A stretch of DNA of 64,000 bases, taken from assembly GCF_008801925.2 (NCBI RefSeq), contig NZ_CP062803.1, positions 2,356,001 through 2,420,000 of the forward strand, in the 5' to 3' direction. The notes under the pieces are model-generated. The model did no database searches. It saw nothing but the letters and a program-made list of their open reading frames with translations, and was not told the origin of the DNA. Source of the stretch: Cupriavidus basilensis (GTDB lineage Bacteria; Pseudomonadota; Gammaproteobacteria; Burkholderiales; Burkholderiaceae). The translations under genes were made by a program, and so were the position numbers. Shown here one piece after another: positions 46,183-55,450 of the stretch (the first letter of the stretch is position 1; each line of letters opens with the position of its first letter).

Positions 46183-47157
46183 ATGGGACTCAGCCGCCGT
46201 ACTTTCCTGACGGGCGCAGCCGCATCCTTGCTCGCCCCGCCGCTCCACGCTGAGCAATGGCCGTCGCGGCCAATCAAGCTGGTTGTCCCTTTCGCCGCGG
46301 GTGGCCCCGGTGACTTTGTGGCGCGCCTGATTGCCATACCGCTGGGCAACCGGCTCGGCCAGCCCGTGGTGATCGAGAACAAGCCCGGCGCCGGCGGCAA
46401 TCTCGGCACGCAGAATGTGCTCGACGCCAATGCCGACGGTTATACGCTGCTGCTGAACACGGTCGGCATGCATGCCGTCAACCCGCTGCTGTTTCCCGAC
46501 TTGCGCTTTCGCCCGCAACGCGACCTGGTGGCCATCGGCGTGGTTGCGACGGTGCCGAACGTGCTGGTGGTGCATCCAACCAAGCTGGGTATCAGCTCGC
46601 TGGCGGAACTGGTCCGCGCCGGCAAACAGCGGCCTGACAACCTCACCTATGCCACCTTCGGCGCGGGAAGCTCCCCGCATATCTATGGCGCGCTGCTGCA
46701 GAAGGCCGCGGGCTTCACCGCGGTGGCCGTGCCCTACAAGGGCAGCGCGCCGGCAAGCACGGATGTCATGGCCGGGAATGTGGATTTCCTCTTCGACAGC
46801 ATGACCACCTCCATCGGCCAGATACAGGGTGGCAAGCTCAAAGCCCTGGCGATCACTTCCGCTGCGCGTTCGCCCCTGCTGCCGGATGTGCCGACACTGC
46901 AAGAAGCCGGCTATCCGGCGCTGGACTTGAAGTTCTGGCTGTCGCTGCAAGCCTCGGCGAAGACGCCGCCCGCCATCGTCGAGACACTGCGCCAGGCCGT
47001 GGCACAAAGCGCGGGCGATCCAGGCTATGGCCGTGCGCTGATTGCGCGGGGAGCCGAGCCGTTCCACATGGCGCCCGCCGATGTGCAGGCCTATGTGAAT
47101 CGCGATACCGCCCGGTGGACGGCCCTGGCCCGCTCCATCGATATCAAGCCCGAGTAG
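46183..47157 (+). CDS. Bug/TctC-family periplasmic receptor (Tat-type signal)
   Basis: A 324-residue solute receptor. The signal carries SRRTFL followed by a hydrophobic stretch, which matches a twin-arginine motif and is unusual for this family. The body has the Bug pattern: WPSRPIKLVVPFAAGGPGD, VVIENKPGAGGNLGTQNV and VPYKGSAPASTDVMAG. Bug proteins bind carboxylates for TctAB transporters or act as sensors; no TctAB genes are in the window. GGAG lies before the ATG at 46183. Confidence 0.92.
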   Translation: MGLSRRTFLTGAAASLLAPPLHAEQWPSRPIKLVVPFAAGGPGDFVARLIAIPLGNRLGQPVVIENKPGAGGNLGTQNVLDANADGYTLLLNTVGMHAVNPLLFPDLRFRPQRDLVAIGVVATVPNVLVVHPTKLGISSLAELVRAGKQRPDNLTYATFGAGSSPHIYGALLQKAAGFTAVAVPYKGSAPASTDVMAGNVDFLFDSMTTSIGQIQGGKLKALAITSAARSPLLPDVPTLQEAGYPALDLKFWLSLQASAKTPPAIVETLRQAVAQSAGDPGYGRALIARGAEPFHMAPADVQAYVNRDTARWTALARSIDIKPE

Positions 47158-47258
47158 CGCCCCGACTCACCCGGCATCCCATCGCCACAACACGACGCCA
47201 GACCTGCGCCCGCAACGCCGGGCGGCGTCCGCCGTTGATCCGTTTTGGAGACACATCC

Positions 47259-48485
47259 ATGATTGCATTGCAGGGCATTCGCGTCCTCGACTTGAGCAAG
47301 GTGCTTGCCGGCCCCTTGTGCGGACAGTATCTGGGCGAACTCGGCGCCGAAGTCATCAAGGTCGAGCCGGTCGGCAGCGGCGACGATACGCGCGCCTGGC
47401 TGCCGCAGGATCGCGGGCAGTCCGCCACCTTTCTCGCCGTCAATCACAACAAGCGCAGTCTCGCCGTTGACCTCAAGACCAGCGAGGGCAGGCAGATCGT
47501 CCAGACGCTGGCGGCCAAGGCGGACGTCGTGCTGCAAGGCTTCGGCAGTGGCGCCGCCGCCAGGCTCGGTGTCGACTACGACACGCTGTCCGCGTTGAAC
47601 CCGGCCCTGGTCTATTGCGAGATCTCCGGCTACGGACGCACGGGCCCCCTGGGCCAGGAGCCCGGCTACGACGTCATGCTGCAGGCCTTCAGCGGCATGA
47701 TCAGCACGATGGGCCAGGCCGGCGGCAAGCATGCGCGCGCCAGCTTTTCGCCGGTGGACCTGGGCACCGGCATGCATGCATTCAGTGGCATCCTGGCCGC
47801 GCTGATCGAGCGCCAGAAGACCGGCCGCGGCATGCACCTGGAGGTGTCCCTGCTGGATACGGCGATGGGCTTCATGGGCTATCTCGCACAGAACTACTGG
47901 CTAAGCGGCAAGGTACCGCGGGCCATGGGCACCGCGCATCCGGCCATGGCGCCCTACCAGGTGTTCGACGCAGCCGACGGGCCGGTGATGATCGGCGTCG
48001 GCAACGACGCGCAGTGGCGGCGCTTCTGCCCGGTCGCCGGGTTGCAGGATGTGGCCGACGCACCGCGGTTCGCCACCAATGCGGCCCGCGTCGCGCACTT
48101 CACCGAAACCGTCGAGATGGTCCAGGCGCGTATTCGGACCCAGCCGGTTACCTACTGGATCGACGCATTGCGCAAGGCTGGCGTGGCCTGTTCCCCGATC
48201 CACACGCTGGACCAGGCGCTGGCGCACCCTCAAGTGGCAGAGCGCGCGCTGATCGCCGAATCTGAGCATCCGGTGCTGGGCAAGGTGAGGAATATGGGCT
48301 TGCCCGTGCGCTTTCGCGGCGGCAGCCGGCAAGCGCGCCGCGCGCCGCCTTTGCTGGGCCAGCACACCGACGAGATCTTGTTGCAGTCGGGCTATACGCC
48401 CGAGTCCATTGAACGATTCAAGGCGCGTGGCGTGATTGCCAGCGCCGATGCCAGCAAAACCGGCGGCCTTTGCACGGCCGCATGA
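47259..48485 (+). CDS. CaiB/BaiF class III CoA-transferase
   Basis: A 408-residue enzyme moving CoA between carboxylates. IRVLDLSKVLAGPLCGQYLGELGAEVIKVEP and GYGRTGPLGQEPGYD are family blocks, and the catalytic Asp is in FSPVDLGTGMHAF. GGAGACACATCC precedes the ATG at 47259. It follows the Bug receptor and precedes a crotonase-fold gene with a 14-bp gap, suggesting that the imported acid is activated and then processed by that protein. Confidence 0.93.
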   Translation: MIALQGIRVLDLSKVLAGPLCGQYLGELGAEVIKVEPVGSGDDTRAWLPQDRGQSATFLAVNHNKRSLAVDLKTSEGRQIVQTLAAKADVVLQGFGSGAAARLGVDYDTLSALNPALVYCEISGYGRTGPLGQEPGYDVMLQAFSGMISTMGQAGGKHARASFSPVDLGTGMHAFSGILAALIERQKTGRGMHLEVSLLDTAMGFMGYLAQNYWLSGKVPRAMGTAHPAMAPYQVFDAADGPVMIGVGNDAQWRRFCPVAGLQDVADAPRFATNAARVAHFTETVEMVQARIRTQPVTYWIDALRKAGVACSPIHTLDQALAHPQVAERALIAESEHPVLGKVRNMGLPVRFRGGSRQARRAPPLLGQHTDEILLQSGYTPESIERFKARGVIASADASKTGGLCTAA

Positions 48486-48499
48486 GATCAGGAGTCACC

Positions 48500-49279
48500 A
48501 TGCCCTCAGTCAATTCAGTCAGATATGAAGTGCGCGACAGGGTCGCGGAAATCCTCCTCGATAGCGCGCCGGTCAATGCCCTGAACGAGACGATGATCGA
48601 CGAAACGCTGGCGGCGCTGCGGCGCGCGGCACAGGACGATTCGGTCAGGGCCGTCATCCTGGGCAGCGCCCTGCCCCGGCGCTTTTGCGCCGGGCTGCGG
48701 CTGGATGCGCTGCACGGGGCGCCGCAGGCCCGGATCTACGGCCTGGTCGACAAGCTGTACAACGCACTGTGCGACGCGCAATTCAACCTGGGCAAGCCGT
48801 CCATTGCCGCCGTGAACGGCACCGCCCGTGGCGGCGGCATGACGCTCGCGATCTCCTGCGACATGATCGTCGCCGCCGACACGGCCACCTTCGGCTATCC
48901 GGAAATCGACGTGGGGCTGACGCCCGCCATCCACTACACGCACCTGCCGCGTGTGATTGGCCGTCACCGGGCCTTCGACCTGCTTTTCACCGGGCGCGCG
49001 TTCGACGCCGCCGAAGCCATGTCCCTCGGACTGGTCAGCCGCGTGGTGCCCGAGCAGGACGTCATGCGCGAGGCCAGAGCGCTTGCCCAGACCTTGTGCG
49101 CGAAATCTCCGGTCGTCGTCAAGATGGGACGCAAGGCCTTCATGCGCGCCAATGACAACGACTACCGGCGCGGCGTCGCCGCGGCGGTGGAGAGCTTCGG
49201 CAATGTGGTGGCGACAGACGATGCGAAGGAAGGCATCGCCGCGTTCGTGGAAAAGCGCAAGCCATCCTGGCAAGCCTGA
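48500..49279 (+). CDS. Enoyl-CoA hydratase/isomerase (crotonase) family protein
   Basis: A 259-residue crotonase-fold protein: PVNALNETMIDETLAAL, FCAGLRLDAL, NGTARGGGMTLAISCDM and FGYPEIDVGLTPAIHY. The first catalytic Glu of classic hydratases (GGGxELA) is replaced by Thr (GGGMTLA), while the second is kept (YPEI). A different reaction such as isomerisation, decarboxylation or C-C bond cleavage is therefore possible. AGGAGTCACC precedes the ATG at 48500. Confidence 0.9.
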   Translation: MPSVNSVRYEVRDRVAEILLDSAPVNALNETMIDETLAALRRAAQDDSVRAVILGSALPRRFCAGLRLDALHGAPQARIYGLVDKLYNALCDAQFNLGKPSIAAVNGTARGGGMTLAISCDMIVAADTATFGYPEIDVGLTPAIHYTHLPRVIGRHRAFDLLFTGRAFDAAEAMSLGLVSRVVPEQDVMREARALAQTLCAKSPVVVKMGRKAFMRANDNDYRRGVAAAVESFGNVVATDDAKEGIAAFVEKRKPSWQA

Positions 49280-49336
49280 TCGTGCCGGCTTCAACAAGCA
49301 TTCAACCATCGCCCTCAACGAAAGCGGAGCAAACGC

Positions 49337-50320
49337 ATGCGATTCCTGAACACCCTGCACCGGAGCGCCCCCGTAATCCTTGCGCTGCTCGCGGTGCAGC
49401 CCGGTGGCGCCAGCGCGAAGGATGCATGGCCCACCCAGGCCGTGAGGCTCGTGGTGCCCTATGCAGCCGGCGGACCGACCGATGCCTTTGCACGCGTGCT
49501 GGCTGAGCAATGGGGCAAGCAGCTGGGCGAGCCGATGATCGTGGAAAACCGCACGGGCGCCGGCACGGTGGTTGGCACCGACTATGTGGCCAAGGCCAAG
49601 CCGGATGGCTATGTGGTCCTGTTGACGACGGTGGCGCACGCGGTCAACGAGAGTATCGTTCCCCGCCTGCCCTACCGCACCACGCAGGACTTCGCGCCGG
49701 TCGGGCTGGCAGCCAAGGCGCCCCTGGTCCTGCTGGTGAACAAGAACTTCCCGGCCAGGAATCTCCCCGAATTCCTGGCGTACGTCAAAGCGCATCCTGG
49801 GCAGGTCAACTATGGTTCCGCCGGCAATGGCAGCGCACCTCATGTCGCGACCGAGCTGCTGAACCTCAAAGCCGCGCTGAAGACCACGCACATCCCGTAT
49901 CGCGGCACCGGGCCCGCCATGACCGACCTGATCGGCGGGCAGATCGGCTTCATGATCGACAGCGCGCCGACGGGCCTCGCGCAGGTCCGCGCGGGAACAG
50001 TGCGGCTGATTGCCACGTCGATGCAATCGCGCCTCCCACAGACACCGGACACGCCGGCCATCGCCGAAGCGGTACCCGGCTACGAAGCCTATACGTGGAA
50101 TGGCGCCTTCGTCCCCGCGGGAACGCCGGCGGCGGTGATCACCACGCTCAACGGTGCGTTGCGCCGTGCGCTTGCCGACCCCGGCCTGAAGCAGCGAGCC
50201 TTCGAGATGGGCCTGGTTCTCGAGTCCGATCCAACGCCGCAGGCGCTCGCCGCGCACGTAGGCAGTGAGATCGCCAAATGGCGGACCGTCGCGCAGGCGG
50301 CCGATATCAAGGAGCCGTGA
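49337..50320 (+). CDS. Bug/TctC-family periplasmic receptor (second copy)
   Basis: A 327-residue receptor with an ordinary Sec-type signal (APVILALLAVQPGGASA) and Bug motifs WPTQAVRLVVPYAAGGPTD, MIVENRTGAGTVVGTDYV and IPYRGTGPAMTDLIGGQ. It belongs to the same run of genes as the CoA-transferase and crotonase but differs from the Bug protein at 46183 in signal type. GGAGC lies before the ATG. The paired receptors may recognise different ligands of one pathway. Confidence 0.92.
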   Translation: MRFLNTLHRSAPVILALLAVQPGGASAKDAWPTQAVRLVVPYAAGGPTDAFARVLAEQWGKQLGEPMIVENRTGAGTVVGTDYVAKAKPDGYVVLLTTVAHAVNESIVPRLPYRTTQDFAPVGLAAKAPLVLLVNKNFPARNLPEFLAYVKAHPGQVNYGSAGNGSAPHVATELLNLKAALKTTHIPYRGTGPAMTDLIGGQIGFMIDSAPTGLAQVRAGTVRLIATSMQSRLPQTPDTPAIAEAVPGYEAYTWNGAFVPAGTPAAVITTLNGALRRALADPGLKQRAFEMGLVLESDPTPQALAAHVGSEIAKWRTVAQAADIKEP

Positions 50321-50338
50321 AGCATGACCCGCCCCGGC

Positions 50339-51304
50339 TCAGTCCACGTGAAACGCTGGCAGCACCTCTGCGGCCAGTTCCTCGATCACCTTGCGCGGCG
50401 GCCGTTGAGAAGCTGTCAAGTTGAACGAAACATGATGCGTCCCGTTATCGCGCATCTCCCTGAGCAATGCCGACAGGCCACGGCGGCCAGTTCGATAACC
50501 CAGTGAAATAGCGGCGGGAGGTTCATCGGCATCCGCGCTCAGATCCAGTTGCATGGCGATGCCGAAGCCGCGGAACTGGCCGGGCACGGCGCGCTCCACG
50601 GCCGTTTGCCACATGCGATGGCGTTCCCGCTGCACCGCAGGCTCGCGGTGATACGTCATCCAGCCGATAGCGTTGCGCGCGATCCAGTCGACGCTCTGCC
50701 CACCCGAGCCCACGGCCAGCAAGGGAATGGAGGCTGCCAACCGGGGCAGCAGGAAGAACCCCGGCGCATCGCCCTGGCTTCGGTCCGGTACAACACGGGA
50801 AGGCAGCGTCACCGCGGCTGCCACCGTTTCCCAGTGGCGCAGGTACAAAGCGCGCCGTGCGGCCGTATCCTGCCCAAACGCAGCATATTCGGCGGGTCGG
50901 TCGCCGGAGCCCAGGCCGAGCACGAAGCGGCCTTGGGACAACGCACTCACTGAAATCGCTCCTTTGGCGATATGCAGCGGATGCCGCAGCGTTAGCACGA
51001 TGGCGCCGCTCACCAGGGCGATACGCTCGGTCTGGCTGGCCAGCGCGCCAAGGAACACCCAGGGATCGAGATGCCCGACCGGGTCCGGGTAGTCGGCGCT
51101 GTTCAGGGGCACGTCGCGCACCCACAGCGCGCGGAATCCGAGCGCGTCGGCGAGCCTGGCCAGCGCCACCTGCTCGCGGAAGTCCGCGACGACCTGGCCG
51201 GATTGCAACATCGGCAAGGTCAGGCCAAGCGAGAGGCGGCCTTCCTGGAACATACGGTCTTGCACGGCGGCGTCGTGCGGCGAAGGGGCTTCTGTCTGAG
51301 GCAT
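50339..51304 (-). CDS. Luciferase-like (LLM class) flavin monooxygenase
   Basis: A 321-residue flavin-dependent oxidoreductase with an LLM fold: LSLGLTLPMLQSGQV, ALGFRALWVRDVPLNSADY, LVSGAIVLTLRHPLHIAKGAISV and GRFVLGLGSGDRPAEYAAFG. It resembles the BA3436-type subgroup. The start at 51304 has GGGAGGACTCGC upstream. The substrate is unknown. It is convergent to the second Bug receptor and may oxidise a compound of the neighbouring catabolic unit. Confidence 0.88.
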   Translation of the reverse strand: MPQTEAPSPHDAAVQDRMFQEGRLSLGLTLPMLQSGQVVADFREQVALARLADALGFRALWVRDVPLNSADYPDPVGHLDPWVFLGALASQTERIALVSGAIVLTLRHPLHIAKGAISVSALSQGRFVLGLGSGDRPAEYAAFGQDTAARRALYLRHWETVAAAVTLPSRVVPDRSQGDAPGFFLLPRLAASIPLLAVGSGGQSVDWIARNAIGWMTYHREPAVQRERHRMWQTAVERAVPGQFRGFGIAMQLDLSADADEPPAAISLGYRTGRRGLSALLREMRDNGTHHVSFNLTASQRPPRKVIEELAAEVLPAFHVD

Positions 51305-51681
51305 GCGAGTCCTCCCGATTGACTTGCGGGTCCATGGCCCGTCTGCGGGGACCGTCTGGCATGTTAGCAGTTGCCACGCGCTGGCCGCTGCGCACAACCG
51401 GATGCGCCGGGCCGATGGGAACCGATAGCGCCGGGCGGACAAGCGCCCAGAAAAAAGCCCGCCCCACTCGCGTGGCGCGGGCCAAGTTTCCGTATTCTGG
51501 AAACGGGTAGACAAGTCATGAAGAGCGCCCCCGCATCTCCATGACGGAAATCATATTAGCGGGCGGCACCATTCGGGTTCTTGACCCATGTCAAATGGGC
51601 CTCCGGTTTGTGCGAAGGTAGTGCAAAGGCGGCGCGGCGCCTGTATGGCGCTTGTATGGCGCTTGTACGGATTTGCCGGCG
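51305..51681. promoter_or_regulatory. Region between the two GSTs and the monooxygenase
   Basis: About 377 bp without a gene. It holds the terminator of the GST genes (51451-51482) and, closer to 51304, the presumed promoter of the monooxygenase. No other structure was recognised. Confidence 0.4.
51451..51482 (-). terminator. Intrinsic terminator downstream of the GST genes
   Basis: On the minus strand a GCCCGC/GCGGGC stem, extended by an inner GCCAC/GTGG pairing, is followed by U6 (A6 at 51451-51456 on the plus strand). Confidence 0.75.
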
Positions 51682-52317
51682 TCAAGCCAGGTCATCCAGC
51701 TTGACCGCAAAGCCGCGCTGCACGCCGGGACGCGAAAACAGGGCGTCGTACCAGCGCCTGACATTCGGAAACTGCTCCAGCGAGACCTGATGGCGCTCGT
51801 GGCGCCAGGCCCAGCCCAGGATCGCGAAATCCGCCACGGACAGGTCGCCGGCCACGTACTCCACCTCCGCCAGCCGCCGGTCCAGCACGCCGTAAAGGCG
51901 CCGCGTTTCTTCCGAATAGCGCTTGAGCCCATAGTGCCGGTCAGCCTCCGCCTCGACCGTGCGGAAGTGATGCACCTGGCCCGGCATTGGCCCGAAGCCA
52001 CCCATCTGCCACATCAGCCACTCCAGCACCGGCACACGGTCACGCAAGCTCGCAGGCAGGAACTTGCCGGTCTTCTCGGCCAGGTAAAGCAGGATCGCGC
52101 CGGATTCGAAGACGCTGATCGGCTGTCCATCGGGGCCATCCGCATCGACGATGGCCGGGATCCGGTTGTTGGGGCTGATGCGCAGGAAATCCGGCTGGTG
52201 TTGCTCGCCCTTGGTGATATTGACGGTCTTGACGGTATAAGGCAGCGCCATTTCCTCGAGCGCGACGCTGATCTTGCGTCCGTTCGGCGTATTCCAGGTG
52301 TGCAGGATGATAGTCAT
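51682..52317 (-). CDS. Glutathione S-transferase, YfcG-like
   Basis: A 211-residue GST. The N-terminal thioredoxin fold has TWNTPNGRKISVALEEM, ISPNNRIPAIVD and VFESGAILLYLAEKTGKFLP; the C-terminal helical domain has WLMWQMGGFGPMPGQVHHF. These closely match E. coli YfcG, a nu-class GST with disulfide-bond reductase activity. It is 42 bp downstream of a second GST gene on the same strand. Confidence 0.93.
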   Translation of the reverse strand: MTIILHTWNTPNGRKISVALEEMALPYTVKTVNITKGEQHQPDFLRISPNNRIPAIVDADGPDGQPISVFESGAILLYLAEKTGKFLPASLRDRVPVLEWLMWQMGGFGPMPGQVHHFRTVEAEADRHYGLKRYSEETRRLYGVLDRRLAEVEYVAGDLSVADFAILGWAWRHERHQVSLEQFPNVRRWYDALFSRPGVQRGFAVKLDDLA

Positions 52318-52359
52318 GGAAATCGGTTCGTGATTGGCTCGTGTTGAGGGGATCCAGGC

Positions 52360-52989
52360 TCAGCTCAAGGGCGCCGCAACGTATTGGCGGAAGCCGGCGC
52401 GCTCGCCCACGCGCGCATACCAGCGTTCGAGATTGGGCAGCGCGGGACGCTCGATCTGGGCGTCCAGGCCGAACCAGCGGCGTGCGTAGGCGCCCAGCAC
52501 CAGGTCAGCCAGCGTGAAGACGCCGCCTTCCATATAGTCGCGGCCCTCCAGGTGCTGGTCGAGCAAGCGCCACAGCCCTGCCACCACGCGGACTTCAGCC
52601 GTCAGGCGAGCCACATCGCGTTCGGCGGCGGGCGTGCGCACAAAGCCCCAGAAGACCGGCCGTTCCGCCGGCTGCAAGGTTGACAGCGCCCAGTCCAGCC
52701 AGCGGTCCACGCTGGCGCGCACCTTGGGCCCGGCCGGGTACAGCGCGCCTGCCTTGCCGTATTCCATGGCGAGGTAGCGCAGGATGGAATTCGACTCCCA
52801 CAGCACAAAATCGCCATCGATGATCGTCGGGACACGCCCGTTGGGATTCATGGCGAGATAGTCGGGCTCGTTGTTGCCGCCGAACTGCATGCCGGCGTCG
52901 ATCCGCCGGAACGGCAAGCCAAGCTCTTCGCAACCCCACAGTACCTTTTGCACATTGACCGAATTCGCACGGCCCCAGATCGTCAGCAT
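52360..52989 (-). CDS. Glutathione S-transferase family protein
   Basis: A 209-residue GST: LTIWGRANSVNVQKVLWGCEEL, NPNGRVPTIIDGDFVLWESNSILRYLA in the glutathione site and a helical C-terminal domain (FTLADLVLGAYARRWF). The ATG at 52989 starts directly before the thioredoxin fold. It differs from the neighbouring YfcG-like protein and could act on a separate substrate. Confidence 0.92.
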   Translation of the reverse strand: MLTIWGRANSVNVQKVLWGCEELGLPFRRIDAGMQFGGNNEPDYLAMNPNGRVPTIIDGDFVLWESNSILRYLAMEYGKAGALYPAGPKVRASVDRWLDWALSTLQPAERPVFWGFVRTPAAERDVARLTAEVRVVAGLWRLLDQHLEGRDYMEGGVFTLADLVLGAYARRWFGLDAQIERPALPNLERWYARVGERAGFRQYVAAPLS

Positions 52990-53078
52990 TCGATGTATTC
53001 CCGTTGAAGATTCCCGCGTTTCGCGCAGTCTCCAACGATACACCAAGGCGCGGATCGGGGCGTGGGCATGGCGCCTGC

Positions 53079-54002
53079 TCAAGCCCTGGCCGTGCGCGAT
53101 CGCGGTGTGGCTTTCCCGGCCGAAAGCGCGGCGATGACGTTGGCCACCATGGGGTTCTCCCGCGTGGTCGACCACGCCATGGCGGTGGTCACCACGCTCA
53201 CCGATTCCTTCAGCGGCCGGACCACGACATTGTCCGGCGCGGCCTTCTTCAAGGATGCGGGAACGAGTGCGATCCCCTGCCCGCAACCCACGAAGGCGAT
53301 CTGCGAAGACACCGTGCGCACCTGGTGCAGCACCCGCGGCGAGAAGCCCGCGGTGCGGCAGGTCGCGATGAGACTGTCGTAGTAGACCGGGCTGACCTGC
53401 CGGGCGAACATCACGAACGCTTCATCCGCCAGCGCCGCCAGCCTGATACGCGGCGCCTCGGCCAGCGCATGCGCCCGCGGCAGCGCGACCGCCAGCCGGT
53501 CCTGCTTGAGAGGCATGGACTGGATCGACGGGCCCAGTTCCCCTTCCAGGCGCGCGAAGGCCAGATCGACATCACCGCGCTCCAGCGCTGGCACGGCGTC
53601 GGCGCTGTCGATCTCCGTCACGGAAATGGTCAGCTGCGGGTATGCGGCCTTGAGATGGTCGATCAGCGCAGGCAACGTATCGAGCATCGCGGACGAGATC
53701 GCGCCGATCGTCAGGAGCCCGGTCTGCCCATGCACGGCTTCGCGCACCGCCACGTCAAGCCGCTCCAGCTGCTCCGCGAGCTTTTGCACCGCCGGCAGCA
53801 GCGCCGCGCCAACCGGCGTGAGTTGCGCGCCGCGCCTCGAGCGCTCGAAGAGCTTCACCTTGAGTGCCTGCTCCAGTACCTGGATCTGCTCGGTGACGGG
53901 CGGCTGGGACATGCCAAGCCGCTTGGCGGCACGCCCGAAATGCTGCTCCTCGGCGACAGCCAGGAACACCCAGAGGTGACGGACAAGCCGGAAATTGATC
54001 AT
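53079..54002 (-). CDS. LysR-family regulator
   Basis: A 307-residue regulator with HTH (HLWVFLAVAEEQHFGRAAKRLGMSQPPVTEQIQVLEQ) and a ligand-binding domain related to the CbnR/CatM group. It is divergent from the RraA-like gene at 54111 with a 108-bp gap, so it likely controls the aldolase-aminotransferase operon. Confidence 0.91.
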   Translation of the reverse strand: MINFRLVRHLWVFLAVAEEQHFGRAAKRLGMSQPPVTEQIQVLEQALKVKLFERSRRGAQLTPVGAALLPAVQKLAEQLERLDVAVREAVHGQTGLLTIGAISSAMLDTLPALIDHLKAAYPQLTISVTEIDSADAVPALERGDVDLAFARLEGELGPSIQSMPLKQDRLAVALPRAHALAEAPRIRLAALADEAFVMFARQVSPVYYDSLIATCRTAGFSPRVLHQVRTVSSQIAFVGCGQGIALVPASLKKAAPDNVVVRPLKESVSVVTTAMAWSTTRENPMVANVIAALSAGKATPRSRTARA

Positions 54003-54110
54003 GGCTATCTTGATAGGTTTTACATATGGATAGGTTACCGGATTCGGAATTTACAGATCGAACTCCATCGTTGAAAGTGCAAGCCTGGCAACCCCCTTTA
54101 CAGGCTCGAA
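54003..54110. promoter_or_regulatory. Divergent promoter, LysR / aldolase-aminotransferase operon
   Basis: A 108-bp gap between divergent starts. ATCTTGATAGGTTTTACATATGGATAGGTTACC (about 54006-54040) is AT-richer than its surroundings and contains a repeated GATAGGTT, which may be a regulator half-site. Confidence 0.45.
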
Positions 54111-54788
54111 ATGACCTCCCCCACCTCACGCTCCTTGCTCGACCGCCTCGCCGCACTCGATACCAACACGGTGTCGGATGCCCTCGATTTCTACAGCCTC
54201 CCCGGGGCAACCTTCGGCATTCGCCCGCTCTGGGACTGCCCGAAGATCGTTGGCCGGGCCAGCACCATCCAGCTGGGCCGCAAGACGGACGCCCAACCGA
54301 CGGTGCACCTGATCACCCCGGTCGTCGACGCAATCCAGACCGACGACCGTGTGCTTGTGATTGCAGGCGGCATCGATGGCGTCTCCTGCTGGGGCGACAT
54401 CCTGGCCAATGCCGCCACCGCCAGGCAGGTGCGCGGCTCGGTGATCGACGGCCTGAGCCGCGACATCGAAGGCAGCGAGTCGATCGGCTACCCCGTGTTC
54501 GGACGCGGCGTGACCATGATCAGCGCGCGCAACCGGGTTGTGCAGGTTGGCGCCGGCGAGCCTGTCGACTTTGCTGGCGTGCTTGTTCATCAGGATGACT
54601 ACGTGATCGCCGATCGCTGCGGCACGGTGTTCGTGGCGGCCGCACGCATCGAAGACATCGTGGCGCTTGGCGAACGCATTGCACGCCGCCAGGACTCGAT
54701 GGTCAAGGCCGTGCGCGCCGGACGCTCGGTCGCTGAAGTCATGCATGACAAGGAATTCGACGCCATCCACAGTGGAGATGCCCAATGA
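54111..54788 (+). CDS. RraA/HMG-CHA aldolase-like protein (first tandem copy)
   Basis: A 225-residue RraA-type protein with the D-X20-R-D pattern of class II pyruvate aldolases: the Asp in CWGD and the Arg-Asp in GLSRD are separated by exactly 20 residues. Known members cleave 4-hydroxy-4-methyl-2-oxoglutarate or 4-carboxy-4-hydroxy-2-oxoadipate to pyruvate, or decarboxylate oxaloacetate. The stop overlaps the start of the next paralogue. Confidence 0.9.
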   Translation: MTSPTSRSLLDRLAALDTNTVSDALDFYSLPGATFGIRPLWDCPKIVGRASTIQLGRKTDAQPTVHLITPVVDAIQTDDRVLVIAGGIDGVSCWGDILANAATARQVRGSVIDGLSRDIEGSESIGYPVFGRGVTMISARNRVVQVGAGEPVDFAGVLVHQDDYVIADRCGTVFVAAARIEDIVALGERIARRQDSMVKAVRAGRSVAEVMHDKEFDAIHSGDAQ

Positions 54789-55450
54789 ACGCAGCAGACA
54801 AAGAACTATCGGACCTGTTCGCGGGCCTGGATACACCGGGGGTGTCCGACGCCATGGACAAGCTGGGCTTGCCCGGCCAGTGCCTTGGCATTGCGCCGCT
54901 GGACAACTACGCCCATGTCGTGGTCGGGCCCGCCTACACCGTCAGGTACGTGTGCGCCAGCACGCCGCCGGGCACGGTCGGTGACTTCATCGATGACGTG
55001 GCCGAAGGCGACGTGGTGGTGATCGACAACGACGGCCGCACCGACTGCACGGTCTGGGGCGACATCATGACCCAGTACGCCGGCGCGCGCGGCATCGCGG
55101 CCACCGTCATCGACGGGGTGTGCCGGGATGTGGCCAAGGCGCTCGGCGACGGCTATCCGTTGTTCACGCGCGGCCGGTTCATGCGCACCGGCAAGGACCG
55201 TGTCCAGGTCGAAGCGATCAATGCGCCGGTCTCCATCGGCACGGCGCGCGTCTGCGCCCGCGACATCGTCGTGGCGGACGCCAACGGGGTGGTCGTCGTC
55301 CCGCGCGACCGGGCGCGCGAGGTTGCCGGACTGGCACGCCAGATCGAGTCCGTGGAAGCGCGGATCCGCGAGCACATTGCCAACGGGAAAACCCTCGGGG
55401 AAGCCCGCGCGGCACTGGGCTACCACACGCTGCAGAGGAAGGCCCGATGA
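54785..55450 (+). CDS. RraA/HMG-CHA aldolase-like protein (second tandem copy)
   Basis: A 221-residue paralogue of the preceding gene, also with an exact D-X20-R-D spacing (VWGD to GVCRD) and VADANGVVVVPRDRA. The C-terminal helix is longer and basic (IESVEARIREHIANGKTLGEARAALGYH). ATGA overlaps couple it to the genes before and after. The two copies differ enough to suggest different substrates or a mixed oligomer. Confidence 0.92.
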   Translation: MNAADKELSDLFAGLDTPGVSDAMDKLGLPGQCLGIAPLDNYAHVVVGPAYTVRYVCASTPPGTVGDFIDDVAEGDVVVIDNDGRTDCTVWGDIMTQYAGARGIAATVIDGVCRDVAKALGDGYPLFTRGRFMRTGKDRVQVEAINAPVSIGTARVCARDIVVADANGVVVVPRDRAREVAGLARQIESVEARIREHIANGKTLGEARAALGYHTLQRKAR

